Below are positions 48,722 to 57,161 of a DNA stretch of 64,000 nucleotides, in pieces. Source of the DNA: an uncultured Shewanella sp. GTDB taxonomy: Bacteria > Pseudomonadota > Gammaproteobacteria > Enterobacterales > Shewanellaceae. The notes beneath the pieces were generated by a model. It had not been told where the DNA came from, made no database searches, and saw only the letters and a program-made list of their open reading frames with translations. Both the position numbers and the translations under genes were made by a program. Position 1 is the stretch's first letter, and each line of letters begins with the position of its first letter. Location of the stretch: positions 62,001-126,000 of the forward strand of contig NZ_CANMWS010000005.1 in assembly GCF_947501665.1 (NCBI RefSeq), read 5' to 3'.

Positions 48722-49999
48722 TTATTGTGTCATCTTGCTCATCTGTAATAATTTAGCCTCAATAATATTCACTTGCCATTGATTTGCATTCTGTTTTTTA
48801 GACAAATCAAGTGCTTTTTGATAGTAGTCTAATGACAATTTATCATTGCCAGCCTTATCATAAGCCACTGCAATTGCCTTCATATATTCAATGGAATGAC
48901 TAAAACTAGCCTCTTTACTCAGCAAGAGTTCAATACCGGCTTGAGGTGCATCAAAATGCCCACGATAACTGGCCAACATCATCACAAAAGCCGCTTCTGA
49001 ACTTGGCAACTCTTGCTTTACTTTCTGCATAAAAGCACCAATATCAGCTTGTTTTTCATTCCGATAAAAGTAACGAATAGCCGCCCTCACACTGGGAGTG
49101 GGAATGGCCTGCTTAATATTAAATGAGGCCAATAGAGGTCGATAATGTGCAATAATATCATCAGCAGAGCGAATTTTATTCAGTTCTTTTTCTGCAATAA
49201 ACCAGCCATCAAAGGTATGTTTAAGGCTATTACGTAGACTGATCAATGCGACAGAAACATGATTTTCATTGGGATAATGAGTAAAATGCCAATCAATATT
49301 CTTCGGCTGTAGATCATCTAACACATCAATAAACCCATATTGTCCCATGCGTGTCTCATCACCCAAAGATAAATACAGAGAGACGGGATCATGTTGACTC
49401 TCTGCCATCACTTTTTTAGCCCGTTTAACAAAAGCATAGTCATTTAGCCACACCGAAGGACTCGAAGAAAAATAACGGTTAAAGGTATTAGGTGACTCCA
49501 GTAACGCATTTAAAACAAATAGCCCTCCAATAGAATGGCCAAATATGATCTCATTATCAGCAGTACGGTAATTCGCTTCAATATAAGGTATAAGTTCTTC
49601 ATTAATATGAGCTAAAAATTCTGAAGCCTTTCCCATATCGCCTTGTTTTCTAGGGGCACTTAACCCCTGAGGAGTCATATATTGCCGATATTTATCCGTT
49701 CCTTTATCTGCCAGTCCAACCACAATAATATCAGGAATAAGTTGTCCCTTATTGGCTAATAAATCCAACATTCCTGATGCACCATGTAATAAGTAATCAC
49801 CATCAAGAAGATAGAGAACGGGATAATTCGTTGATGAGTCTGCGTGATAATTTTCCGGCAAAACGACCTGAAATTGACGTGTCTCATTCAGCAGTGAAGA
49901 GTCAATCGTGAACCTTTCACCTAAATTATTCTGAGTCGCTAACGTCCATTGAGGGGTGAAAAACAGGGTAAGTAAAACGAAGCATATTTTTTTTATCAG
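48722..49999 (-). CDS. Secreted esterase (IroE/Fes-like fold) with C-terminal TPR region; start codon defective or non-standard
   Basis: The protein has a putative-esterase alpha/beta hydrolase domain (VLYLLDGDYLLHG, IIFGHSIGGLFVLNAL with nucleophile Ser, and the NHVSV His) like trilactone siderophore esterases, then a helical repeat tail (about the last 120 residues). The first standard start, a TTG at 49861, would cut the first beta strand. The frame continues upstream to about 50008 and encodes a good Sec signal peptide (IKKICFVLLTLFFTPQWTLA), but there is no ATG, GTG or TTG there: the choices are CTG at 49999 or ATA at 49996. An ATG at 50005 is one base out of frame across a run of eight A (49987-49994). 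It may be a start mutation or a frameshift. Confidence 0.7.
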   Translation of the reverse strand: MIKKICFVLLTLFFTPQWTLATQNNLGERFTIDSSLLNETRQFQVVLPENYHADSSTNYPVLYLLDGDYLLHGASGMLDLLANKGQLIPDIIVVGLADKGTDKYRQYMTPQGLSAPRKQGDMGKASEFLAHINEELIPYIEANYRTADNEIIFGHSIGGLFVLNALLESPNTFNRYFSSSPSVWLNDYAFVKRAKKVMAESQHDPVSLYLSLGDETRMGQYGFIDVLDDLQPKNIDWHFTHYPNENHVSVALISLRNSLKHTFDGWFIAEKELNKIRSADDIIAHYRPLLASFNIKQAIPTPSVRAAIRYFYRNEKQADIGAFMQKVKQELPSSEAAFVMMLASYRGHFDAPQAGIELLLSKEASFSHSIEYMKAIAVAYDKAGNDKLSLDYYQKALDLSKKQNANQWQVNIIEAKLLQMSKMTQ

Positions 50000-50206
50000 A
50001 ATCCATTTCTTTAGGTCTATCGCTCATACTTGAGCAAGAGGCAAGATCAGTACGGTATAACCTCCACCAAACCTGTAAAGGATACATACATAACAAAATC
50101 TTATTTTATTTAACAACATACTACGTTCGTCCAGAAAACAACAGAACATGAATAAAAAAAATAGAACTAAGATAAGTCAATTAATAGTATTATTAATCCA
50201 TTAAAG

Positions 50207-50659
50207 TTAATGAGTATTAGCAACCATATTCTCTCGTCCCACCTCTAACACCTCAATACACAGAGAAGTAAACTGTGGCTGCATACTGGGACTATTTTGC
50301 TCAAAATTGATACTTCTAATCACATTTTTTTCATCGGTAAGCACTGAAAACTGGCATTTTTTCAATAATGACGGTTGCCAAGGACCAAGATTATCGCTCT
50401 TCCCTTTATTCTGGAATAAATGGTGCACATCCCCCTCTTCATACTGTTTCACTTCATTTGTAAACAACCACATATATTCTCGATCCCCATTAAACTCCGC
50501 CCATTCATATTGAGGATGGCCAATGTGATGGATCAACGCCCCGATAGGCAATCCTTGATACACTTGATTTTCTGCTCGCTCGCTATCCACTCTCATTGCA
50601 CATGCCTGCAGCAACAAAAAAGCTAATATTGTTACAACCAGCTTCAAGACTATATTCAT
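50207..50659 (-). CDS. Small putative lipoprotein of unknown function
   Basis: The 150-residue protein has a lipoprotein-like signal peptide ending LLLQAC (Cys near residue 20), followed by a mature part with GLPIGALIHHIGHPQYEWAEFNGDREYMW. This early Gly-Leu-Pro then Gly-His-Pro pattern resembles the small BamE/SmpA-like fold used by many outer-membrane lipoproteins, a weak resemblance. Three more Cys are present. It is alone on the minus strand, divergent from the exporter at 50806. Confidence 0.6.
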   Translation of the reverse strand: MNIVLKLVVTILAFLLLQACAMRVDSERAENQVYQGLPIGALIHHIGHPQYEWAEFNGDREYMWLFTNEVKQYEEGDVHHLFQNKGKSDNLGPWQPSLLKKCQFSVLTDEKNVIRSINFEQNSPSMQPQFTSLCIEVLEVGRENMVANTH

Positions 50660-50805
50660 ATTACCGCCTTCATTAGAGAGTTAATGATAAAGTCTACCAT
50701 TGCTCAATGGTACTCACCTATCTTCATCATTTATTTTAAAAAATCATCCACCTAAATGTTAAACTTGACTACGCTTGATATTACCTTTTAAAAAAGGAGG
50801 TTCTT

Positions 50806-52011
50806 TTGGTTCACAAAACATTACAATCTCAGCCCATATTCATGGTCATTCTCATTTTATCCCCCCTTATTTTTAGCTTTGCCTTAGCGCTAGATATTTA
50901 TGTACCGAGTATTCCCGCCATTAAAGCAGATTTTCATGCTAGTCAATTAACGGTTCAGCTTACTATCAGCCTTTTTTTATTAATGACAGGACTCGGTGAA
51001 TTATTAATGGGCCCATTAAGCGATCAACTCGGTCGGCTTCATATCGTTTTTGCCAGTGTGAGTCTTTTTATTCTTGGATCGGCAATTTGTACATTCGCTG
51101 GAAATATAGACATATTAATCATTGGCAGAATATCTCAAGCTCTAGGGGCTTGCGGCATGATGGTATCGGCTTTTGCCATCGTTAGGGATCTTTTCTCTGG
51201 GGATGACTGCGCTAAAATATACAGTTTCTTAAATTCAACCATTGCCCTTTCCCCTATCTTTGCTCCCATTATTGGGGGCTATCTAGAAAGTTGGTTTAGT
51301 TGGCGCGCCTCCTTTGCCGCATTGAGTATCATAGGGCTAATAATACTCATTTCAGCAAAATTTACCATCAATGAGACTTTAGCACACCACCAACGTAAAA
51401 AAGTCGATTCTCATATACTTAAAACCTATTATGATATTTTTTCTCATAGACAATTCTTAATCTATACTTGTTGTGCTTCTCTTGGTTTCGCCAGTTTTAT
51501 GACCTTTTTTTCTTCCTCGTCCTATATCATTATTACATTACTGCATATTAGCCCCAGTCATTTTGGGTTTTACTTCGCCTCTTTAGGGATCGTCTTTTTT
51601 CTTGGTAGCTTTATCAGTGGTTTCTGTGCCAAAAAAGTGGGGACATTTCACACGGTACTTTGCGGGGCGACCCTAATGCTCATAAGCGGTATTTGCATGC
51701 TCTTGTGGTATGCCTATTTTGGCTTAAGTATGTTTGGATTCATGGGCCCCATGATGATTATGGGTCTGGGAGGCGCTATGCTCATGGGGGCTGGCGCTGG
51801 AGGGGCCATTGAACCCTTTGGTGAAATGGCAGGCACAGCTTCGGCCCTTTTTGGTTGTTGTGAATTCGTGTTTGCCTTCCTCATTTCAACTTTCGTATTA
51901 CAATGGAAAGTCACCTCAACACTTCCTCTAAGCCTGACTTTAATCATATTAGGTTGTCTCAGCATTATCTTTTGTTTCATACTGAGTCATACAAAGCAGC
52001 GCTCAGCTTAA
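50806..52011 (+). CDS. Bcr/CflA-family MFS multidrug exporter
   Basis: The 401-residue protein has 12 predicted membrane helices and the Bcr/CflA signature: ALALDIYVPSIPAIKADF in helix 1, LLMGPLSDQLGRLHIVFASV (motif A loop), ISQALGACGMMVSAFAIVRDLF in helix 4, and APIIGGYLESWFSWRASF (antiporter motif). It likely exports drugs or small peptides by proton antiport. The start codon is TTG: a perfect AGGAGG lies 5 bases before it, while the next ATG (residue 13) is inside helix 1. The TTG start may lower expression. Confidence 0.9.
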   Translation: MVHKTLQSQPIFMVILILSPLIFSFALALDIYVPSIPAIKADFHASQLTVQLTISLFLLMTGLGELLMGPLSDQLGRLHIVFASVSLFILGSAICTFAGNIDILIIGRISQALGACGMMVSAFAIVRDLFSGDDCAKIYSFLNSTIALSPIFAPIIGGYLESWFSWRASFAALSIIGLIILISAKFTINETLAHHQRKKVDSHILKTYYDIFSHRQFLIYTCCASLGFASFMTFFSSSSYIIITLLHISPSHFGFYFASLGIVFFLGSFISGFCAKKVGTFHTVLCGATLMLISGICMLLWYAYFGLSMFGFMGPMMIMGLGGAMLMGAGAGGAIEPFGEMAGTASALFGCCEFVFAFLISTFVLQWKVTSTLPLSLTLIILGCLSIIFCFILSHTKQRSA

Positions 52012-52167
52012 TCGACAAATAAAAAACAATAAATAACTCACTTTCGTTTAGGTTTTCATCGATAAGTATCCAAAGTGTCAACTTATCTCAGAACGGCACA
52101 TTATCTCTGAACAGAATAATGGTAAACACAAAAAACCGCTAATGTTATTAAGTGCTTTTTTATTTTA

Positions 52168-52226
52168 TTTGACGAAAAGATAGGGCTTTGAACCCTAAAT
52201 GGGCTACAAACCCATGCCGCATTCAT
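52168..52226 (-). pseudogene. Decayed tRNA-Ser 3' half (copy A)
   Basis: The stretch with AGATAGGG, TTTGAACCCTA and ATGGGCTACAAACCCATGCCG matches the T arm and variable arm of the intact tRNA-Ser at 52388, then diverges before the anticodon arm. The acceptor and CCA region is damaged (TTTGACGAAAAG against TTTGGCGGAGAG). It cannot fold as a tRNA. An imperfect hairpin lies at 52127-52161 in the position of a terminator. Confidence 0.8.
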
Positions 52227-52243
52227 TTTATTTCAGATGCAAA

Positions 52244-52269
52244 AAAGGCAACCTATTAAGGTTGCCTTT
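52244..52269 (-). terminator. Hairpin terminator between decayed tRNA copies
   Basis: AAAGGCAACC pairs with GGTTGCCTTT around TATTAA. On the minus strand it is followed by a T run (A run at 52241-52246). It lies just downstream of copy B in the direction of tRNA transcription. Confidence 0.8.
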
Positions 52270-52278
52270 ATTATTTTA

Positions 52279-52340
52279 TTTGGCACAGAGATAGAGATTT
52301 GAACTCTACATAAGTGTGCTACAAAACCATATTCAAATGG
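52279..52340 (-). pseudogene. Decayed tRNA-Ser 3' half (copy B)
   Basis: TTTGGCACAGAGATAGAGATTTGAACTCTA matches the acceptor 3' strand and T arm of the intact tRNA-Ser with paired changes in the T stem (GAGAT/ACTCT-like), then a degraded variable arm. The anticodon and D arms are missing. CCA is still readable at its edge. Confidence 0.8.
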
Positions 52341-52347
52341 TGGGCAT

Positions 52348-52376
52348 AAAAAACCTATCTTTTTAGATAGGTTTTT
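52348..52376 (-). terminator. Bidirectional terminator downstream of tRNA-Ser
   Basis: AAAAAACCTATC pairs with GATAGGTTTTTT around a short loop. It begins 12 bases after the 3' end of the intact tRNA on the minus strand. Confidence 0.85.
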
Positions 52377-52387
52377 TATTTGAAATT

Positions 52388-52478
52388 TGGCGGAGAGATA
52401 GGGATTTGAACCCTAGATGGGCTACAAACCCATGCCGGTTTTCAAGACCGGTGCATTCGACCACTCTGCCATCTCTCC
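52388..52478 (-). tRNA. tRNA-Ser (anticodon UGA)
   Basis: Read on the minus strand it begins GGAGAGATGGCAGAGTGG, has anticodon stem CCGGT/ACCGG around loop CTTGAAA (anticodon TGA), a long variable arm CATGGGTTTGTAGCCCATC typical of serine tRNAs, the T arm AGGGTTCAAATCCCT, and the acceptor strand ATCTCTCC followed by G and an encoded CCA. All stems pair. A terminator follows. Confidence 0.97.
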
Positions 52479-52713
52479 AGTGGCGCGAATAATATATTGA
52501 CCTCACTTTATTGTAAACCGCTATTTTCCTTGAGAAGGGTTAAGTGTTGAGATAAACAACAAAATGATGAAAATCACATCGACTTAATAAAATCATGGTT
52601 AAGAGACACTATACCCGTGAGACTTCAACACAATAAAAGAGTGCACAAAACAAGAAAACAACGATGCACAAATTTGAATTATCGAATGGAATTTATCAAG
52701 CACTGAAAAAGAT

Positions 52714-54519
52714 ATGCTACTATCCCATTATCAACTCTTTACATTGCTAAGCTTTGCCTCTATGAATTCTACCGCTATTCCTGCTAATGCTCTATCACCA
52801 CAATTTACCATTCCCACAATTGCAGGGCATACAACTGATAAACAAGAACATAATGAACAAGCTCGCCTGCAAACCAATAGCCTTGATATAGATAATACGT
52901 CCCTTTTTGAAGATATGAGTGCATTATTATTAGGCCAAGAACGAACACTCGACGCTTTCTCTTTGTTATCTAAAATTCCCGAACAACATATGTATATCGC
53001 CGATAACGAAGGGATCAGCCGATTGCCTTTCATCAAAGCCTTAGTTTCCCATGCTCAACAGCACTTATCTCAATCACAACATCAAGACGAGCCCAATCCT
53101 CATGCCAGTCAGCCATATCAAGATAACATTGACGATTTTTGCTATTTAGCGGGAAATATTAAACGTATCGATTTAATTGGCACAGGCCAGCAACACAAGC
53201 AGTCCTCTCAAAAAGGCGTATTGAGCCAATATAAATATGTCTTTATTTGTGCAGAATCCTTATTAAAACAAGAGCGCCTTTGGGATCTTCTCATGCATAT
53301 TCTCAGCGAGAGAGAATATAAAACCAATCAGTCACTCCCAGCAATCCCCTTAACGGCAAAGGTCATTCTCATCGGAAATGCATCGCTTTATAGTCATGCT
53401 TGGATAGAAGAGCGGCTTTTTTCGACCCATTTTCCACTCTTAGGTGAGCTTATTCATGAAATGGATCGCAGTGTATACAACGAACAAGACTACCTTAAAT
53501 GGCTCATGGCTATTGCCAGCACCCACAATGTGAAGCTAGCTCAATCTAGCCTACTTCCTTTGTTCAATTACGCATCTAAAATGGCAGATCATCAACAAAG
53601 ATTCACTTTACTGTCTAATTTTATCGCACAAGTGTTAGCTCAAGCAAAAGCCTACAGTAAAACAGAGGCCATTACAGACAAAGATGTTGAACATGCTATT
53701 TATCAATTTAACCAACGCCACAATGCATCAGCTCAACTGTCTGCACAAAACTTTGATGATAAATTTATTAATGTCTCAACAGATGCAAGGCTTATCGGTC
53801 AAATCAATGGCCTAACGGTGCTCGACACTGTCGAATACCGTTATGGGGAGCCTGCTCGCATTACCGCATCAGTACATTATGGTGATGGCGAGGTTGCAGA
53901 TATTGAAAGAAAGTCTGAACTTGGCGGCAATATTCATGCTAAAGGGATGATGATTTTATCAGCTTGCTTATATCGTATATTTGGTCGTGACGCCCCGCTT
54001 CATCTCAACGCAAATATCGTGTTTGAGCAATCTTACCAAGAAATCGATGGCGATAGTGCTTCACTCGCAGAATATTGCTGCCTTATTTCAGCTATCAGTG
54101 AGCAGGCTATTTTTCAAGGCATTGCAGCAACAGGTGCCATCGATCAATTTGGGAATGTACAAGCCATTGGCGGCGTTAATGAAAAAATTGAAGGCTTCTT
54201 TGATTTATGTGAAAGACGAGGCCTCACCGGGGAACAAGGAGTCATTATTCCCACGGCAAATTGTCAGCAACTTAATTTAAAGCCCACTATCATTAAAGCT
54301 GTTGAGCAACAACAATTTCATATATACCAAATAGAGCATATTGATGAAGCCGTTGAACTGTTAATGAACAAGACAGCTGGAAAGGCCGACGAAGACCATC
54401 ACTTCCCCGAAGGGTCGCTCTATGGTTTAGTACAGACAAGATTAGATCGTTTAGCGGGGTATCCCGAGGAAGAAAAGAGCCTGTTTGGCAAACTCCTCGA
54501 AAAACTTCGTATTTTCTAG
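52714..54519 (+). CDS. Lon-like ATP-independent-looking protease (YcbZ/LonB group)
   Basis: The 601-residue protein ends in a Lon-type serine-lysine protease domain (about 350-560): IDGDSASLAEY with Ser near 448 and GGVNEKIEGF with Lys near 491, plus IHAKGMMILSACL and GVIIPTANCQQL. The N-terminal 300 residues align in position with an AAA+ module but lack a Walker A motif (NEGISRLPFIKAL where GxxGxGKS is expected), as in E. coli YcbZ, so nucleotide use is doubtful. It lies directly upstream of fabA on the same strand, the order kept across many gammaproteobacteria. The role of the protease is poorly known. Confidence 0.88.
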   Translation: MLLSHYQLFTLLSFASMNSTAIPANALSPQFTIPTIAGHTTDKQEHNEQARLQTNSLDIDNTSLFEDMSALLLGQERTLDAFSLLSKIPEQHMYIADNEGISRLPFIKALVSHAQQHLSQSQHQDEPNPHASQPYQDNIDDFCYLAGNIKRIDLIGTGQQHKQSSQKGVLSQYKYVFICAESLLKQERLWDLLMHILSEREYKTNQSLPAIPLTAKVILIGNASLYSHAWIEERLFSTHFPLLGELIHEMDRSVYNEQDYLKWLMAIASTHNVKLAQSSLLPLFNYASKMADHQQRFTLLSNFIAQVLAQAKAYSKTEAITDKDVEHAIYQFNQRHNASAQLSAQNFDDKFINVSTDARLIGQINGLTVLDTVEYRYGEPARITASVHYGDGEVADIERKSELGGNIHAKGMMILSACLYRIFGRDAPLHLNANIVFEQSYQEIDGDSASLAEYCCLISAISEQAIFQGIAATGAIDQFGNVQAIGGVNEKIEGFFDLCERRGLTGEQGVIIPTANCQQLNLKPTIIKAVEQQQFHIYQIEHIDEAVELLMNKTAGKADEDHHFPEGSLYGLVQTRLDRLAGYPEEEKSLFGKLLEKLRIF

Positions 54520-54535
54520 CTGATCGGAGTTGTTT

Positions 54536-54553
54536 AGCTTACACGTGTTCGCT
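54536..54553 (+). promoter_or_regulatory. Probable FabR operator upstream of fabA
   Basis: AGCTTACACGTGTTCGCT differs at one base from the AGCGTACACGTGTTCGCT site I recall for the unsaturated fatty acid regulator FabR ahead of fabA and fabB in enterobacteria. It lies 37-54 bases before the fabA ATG, between the protease stop and fabA. Confidence 0.75.
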
Positions 54554-54589
54554 AATCTAGGCGCTCAAATTGCTGGAGTAAAAAATACA

Positions 54590-55105
54590 ATGAGTAACGC
54601 AAACAATTTTGATAAAGCAGATCTTATTGCTTCTGGTTTAGGAGAGTTATTTCAATCTAACTCTCCTCGTCTTCCTAAAGACAATATGCTAATGATCGAC
54701 CGTATAACAAAAATTAATGGTGATGGTGGTGAATTTGGTAAGGGAGAAATTGTTGCTGAGTTAGATATCGATCCCAATTTATGGTTTTTTGATTGTCACT
54801 TTGCGGGCGATCCTGTCATGCCCGGCTGCCTTGGACTCGATGCAATGTGGCAGTTAGTCGGTTTCTTCCTAAGCTGGGAAGGCGCTATCGGTAAAGGTCG
54901 CGCCTTAGGCGTTGGTGAAGTGAAATTCACTGGACAAGTCTTGCCTGAAGCCAAGAAAGTCACTTACAAACTCACCATCAAACGTAAAGTTTACCGTAAA
55001 CTGGTGATGGGTATTGCAGATGCAACAATGGAAGTCGATGGCCGTGAAATTTATTCTGCGACCGATCTTAAAGTGGGTGTATTTACAGATACATCAACCT
55101 TCTAG
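54590..55105 (+). CDS. fabA: 3-hydroxydecanoyl-ACP dehydratase/isomerase
   Basis: The 171-residue hot-dog enzyme dehydrates 3-hydroxydecanoyl-ACP and isomerises the product to cis-3-decenoyl-ACP, the branch to unsaturated fatty acids. The catalytic pair falls at His70 ([15 protein letters not shown]) and Asp84 (LGLDAMWQL), the same numbers as in E. coli. A longer frame from 54530 would add 20 residues unlike the family and would run through the FabR-like site, so I chose the ATG at 54590. It follows the Lon-like protease and ends in a strong hairpin. Confidence 0.97.
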   Translation: MSNANNFDKADLIASGLGELFQSNSPRLPKDNMLMIDRITKINGDGGEFGKGEIVAELDIDPNLWFFDCHFAGDPVMPGCLGLDAMWQLVGFFLSWEGAIGKGRALGVGEVKFTGQVLPEAKKVTYKLTIKRKVYRKLVMGIADATMEVDGREIYSATDLKVGVFTDTSTF

Positions 55106-55140
55106 CATCACACTTCAAAAATCGTACTCGCTACTGCTGA

Positions 55141-55188
55141 GCCAATAAAAAGCCCCTTCATTGATAAATGAAGGGGCTTTTTATTGGC
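55141..55188. terminator. Bidirectional terminator between fabA and the DUF3466 gene
   Basis: GCCAATAAAAAGCCCCTTC and its exact complement form a 22-bp stem with a 4-base loop; AAAAAGCCCC and GGGGCTTTTT give T runs in both directions. It serves the two converging genes. Confidence 0.93.
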
Positions 55189-55251
55189 TATTAATCATTG
55201 ACAAATAATGCTAAGAACAATCCTAAGCAAACGTTCCTCCATCCTTAAATA

Positions 55252-57135
55252 CTACACACTAAAGCGACGTCTCAACCATAATAACGGTAGGAAAAATAAC
55301 CACGCAAACGTCGCTGCGCCCTCGCGAGTATAATTCTCATTACCTGAACTCACAGTACAAGCAGTTCCATTTGTCACAGGGTTTAAGACGACCATGCGAG
55401 GGACTGCAGAGGTCACCGGCCCACCATTACCTGCCTTCTCAATATTAGGCAAGCCATTTTCGCCTATGACCACGCTACCATTACTGATAGAATAAACAGG
55501 CTTTTGCACCATAGCCACACCAACAATAACGCCATTTTCATTAATACTATTGGCTTGTACCACGTCAATGTCTTCATCATAAGTAAAGACTTCCCCGGTA
55601 CCACTGGTAATCGTCACCTGTTTACGGCTCCAGTTTCCCTCAGTATCTTGCTCGTAACCTTTTGACTCACAAGTCAACAAATCATTAACATCATTAAACT
55701 CTTGCGCATCCATATTATACAAGAAACCCGATTTAGGGCGATTACTGGTAGTATTGCTTTCTTTTGACTCAATCCAGCCCACCACTTGATTCTTGTTGTT
55801 AATATCATAAGCTTCACTACTCAAGTCTGAAGTACTATTATAAAAGTCATTTGGAGTAACAACAGATCCACCAGATTGCGTATCATAGTAAAAAAACTTA
55901 CTGCGCAAATAACTGTTAATGTATTTAGTGTAACTGCCCACCACGATGCCGTTGTCGTTAATCCCCTTAGCAATCGATTTTGTACTACTGCTGCCTGTAT
56001 TTATCCAGTTATAGGCATAAGTCCCATCTCCGTTTGATGTCCAATAAGCCGCATCATAATACAAACTGCTACCATTATTACGGTACACATAAGAGCGACC
56101 CGCCACCACATCATTATCATTAATGGCTAGACCTTGCGCATCATAGACAGTAGTTCCGGATTCAGTGGCTCCAAGTGGTAGTTTAGTCTCTGTTACGGTA
56201 TTAGTGCTTGAATCGTATTGCCACACATACGCCCGCAGTTGATAATCGATATTGCCATTATACTGCTCGTTTTGAACACAAATATTGGCAGTAGTATCAC
56301 TCGTATTGTTAGTAATACAACTACTGACATAATCTTGGCTTGTGCTGCTTAAGTCTGTACTGGCATAACCTGTGACAATACTATTATTATTCACATCTGC
56401 GCCCACTGACCATCCACCCACAGTTGCAGTTAACTCATCGCCATTACTGCCAATACCAGTATAAAAAACTGACGCATCATCCGGTATTAATTCAATTTCA
56501 GTATCACTGCCATTTTGTACAAAGCCGCGGCGTTCATAATCACGATAGTAATAAGTTGGATCAACAGGATCATCTTGCTGCTGTGGAGCCGTCATGGCTC
56601 CTGTACGCAAATCACTGTCATTTAAACCATAATAATAACTATCAACCGTGTTTTCTCCACCGTCTGGATAAACTGGCGTAATTTGACCATTAACACTAAC
56701 AAAAGTAGGTTCCCAGACTGTTGATGTCGTGCCAGTGCCATCTGCGGTAAAAATAAACTGACTAGCCACCATAGGCGTGGTATTTGTCATTTTATAAGCA
56801 GTACCACTACTGTTTGTTGCGCTACCACTACTGTCTAACACTCGCACTGTACTGGACTCTGATGGCGCGATCCCATCTGCCAAACTCACACTATTGGATG
56901 CAGCTTTAGCAATATTGGTTGCCGTGCCTAATGCATAATCATTATTATTAATGACCATGCCAAAACCTTTTTGCGTCGCAGACAAGGTACCGGTTAATGT
57001 CGGACTCGTCTCATTACTGTCATACACTTGATCTAAATTCACGACTTCATAGACTTCAGCTGCAGTCGCGCTTTGCAATACACTGAACACCCCAACAGCC
57101 ACTAAAGATAAGGCTCTGTTTAATGTAAACGTCAT
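55252..57135 (-). CDS. DUF3466 family exported protein with HAF-type repeats
   Basis: The 627-residue protein has a Sec signal peptide (NRALSLVAVGVFSVLQSATAA) and several HAF-type repeats, short motifs of the kind INDNGIVVGSY, INNKNQVVGWIES and INENGVIVGVAM spread over the length, which form a propeller-like domain. The C-terminus, GAATFAWLFFLPLLWLRRRFSV, is a hydrophobic segment with a basic end, as in C-terminal sorting tails (GlyGly-CTERM/PEP-CTERM type), though the Gly pair is missing. DUF3466 genes usually stand between uup and rmf-fabA, as here except that rmf is absent. The function is unknown. Confidence 0.85.
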   Translation of the reverse strand: MTFTLNRALSLVAVGVFSVLQSATAAEVYEVVNLDQVYDSNETSPTLTGTLSATQKGFGMVINNNDYALGTATNIAKAASNSVSLADGIAPSESSTVRVLDSSGSATNSSGTAYKMTNTTPMVASQFIFTADGTGTTSTVWEPTFVSVNGQITPVYPDGGENTVDSYYYGLNDSDLRTGAMTAPQQQDDPVDPTYYYRDYERRGFVQNGSDTEIELIPDDASVFYTGIGSNGDELTATVGGWSVGADVNNNSIVTGYASTDLSSTSQDYVSSCITNNTSDTTANICVQNEQYNGNIDYQLRAYVWQYDSSTNTVTETKLPLGATESGTTVYDAQGLAINDNDVVAGRSYVYRNNGSSLYYDAAYWTSNGDGTYAYNWINTGSSSTKSIAKGINDNGIVVGSYTKYINSYLRSKFFYYDTQSGGSVVTPNDFYNSTSDLSSEAYDINNKNQVVGWIESKESNTTSNRPKSGFLYNMDAQEFNDVNDLLTCESKGYEQDTEGNWSRKQVTITSGTGEVFTYDEDIDVVQANSINENGVIVGVAMVQKPVYSISNGSVVIGENGLPNIEKAGNGGPVTSAVPRMVVLNPVTNGTACTVSSGNENYTREGAATFAWLFFLPLLWLRRRFSV

Positions 57136-57161
57136 TGTTATTTCCTATTATTATTTTAAGT

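Noticed and set aside
50842..50844. ATG inside helix 1 as the start of the Bcr/CflA exporter
   Set aside because: It would cut the first membrane helix; the upstream TTG has a perfect AGGAGG at 5 bases.
52168..52340. Additional functional tRNA genes
   Set aside because: The stretches keep only the 3' half of tRNA-Ser and cannot form D or anticodon arms.
54530..54589. An extended fabA start at 54530
   Set aside because: It adds residues absent from the family and runs over the FabR-like operator; the ATG at 54590 gives His70/Asp84 numbering.
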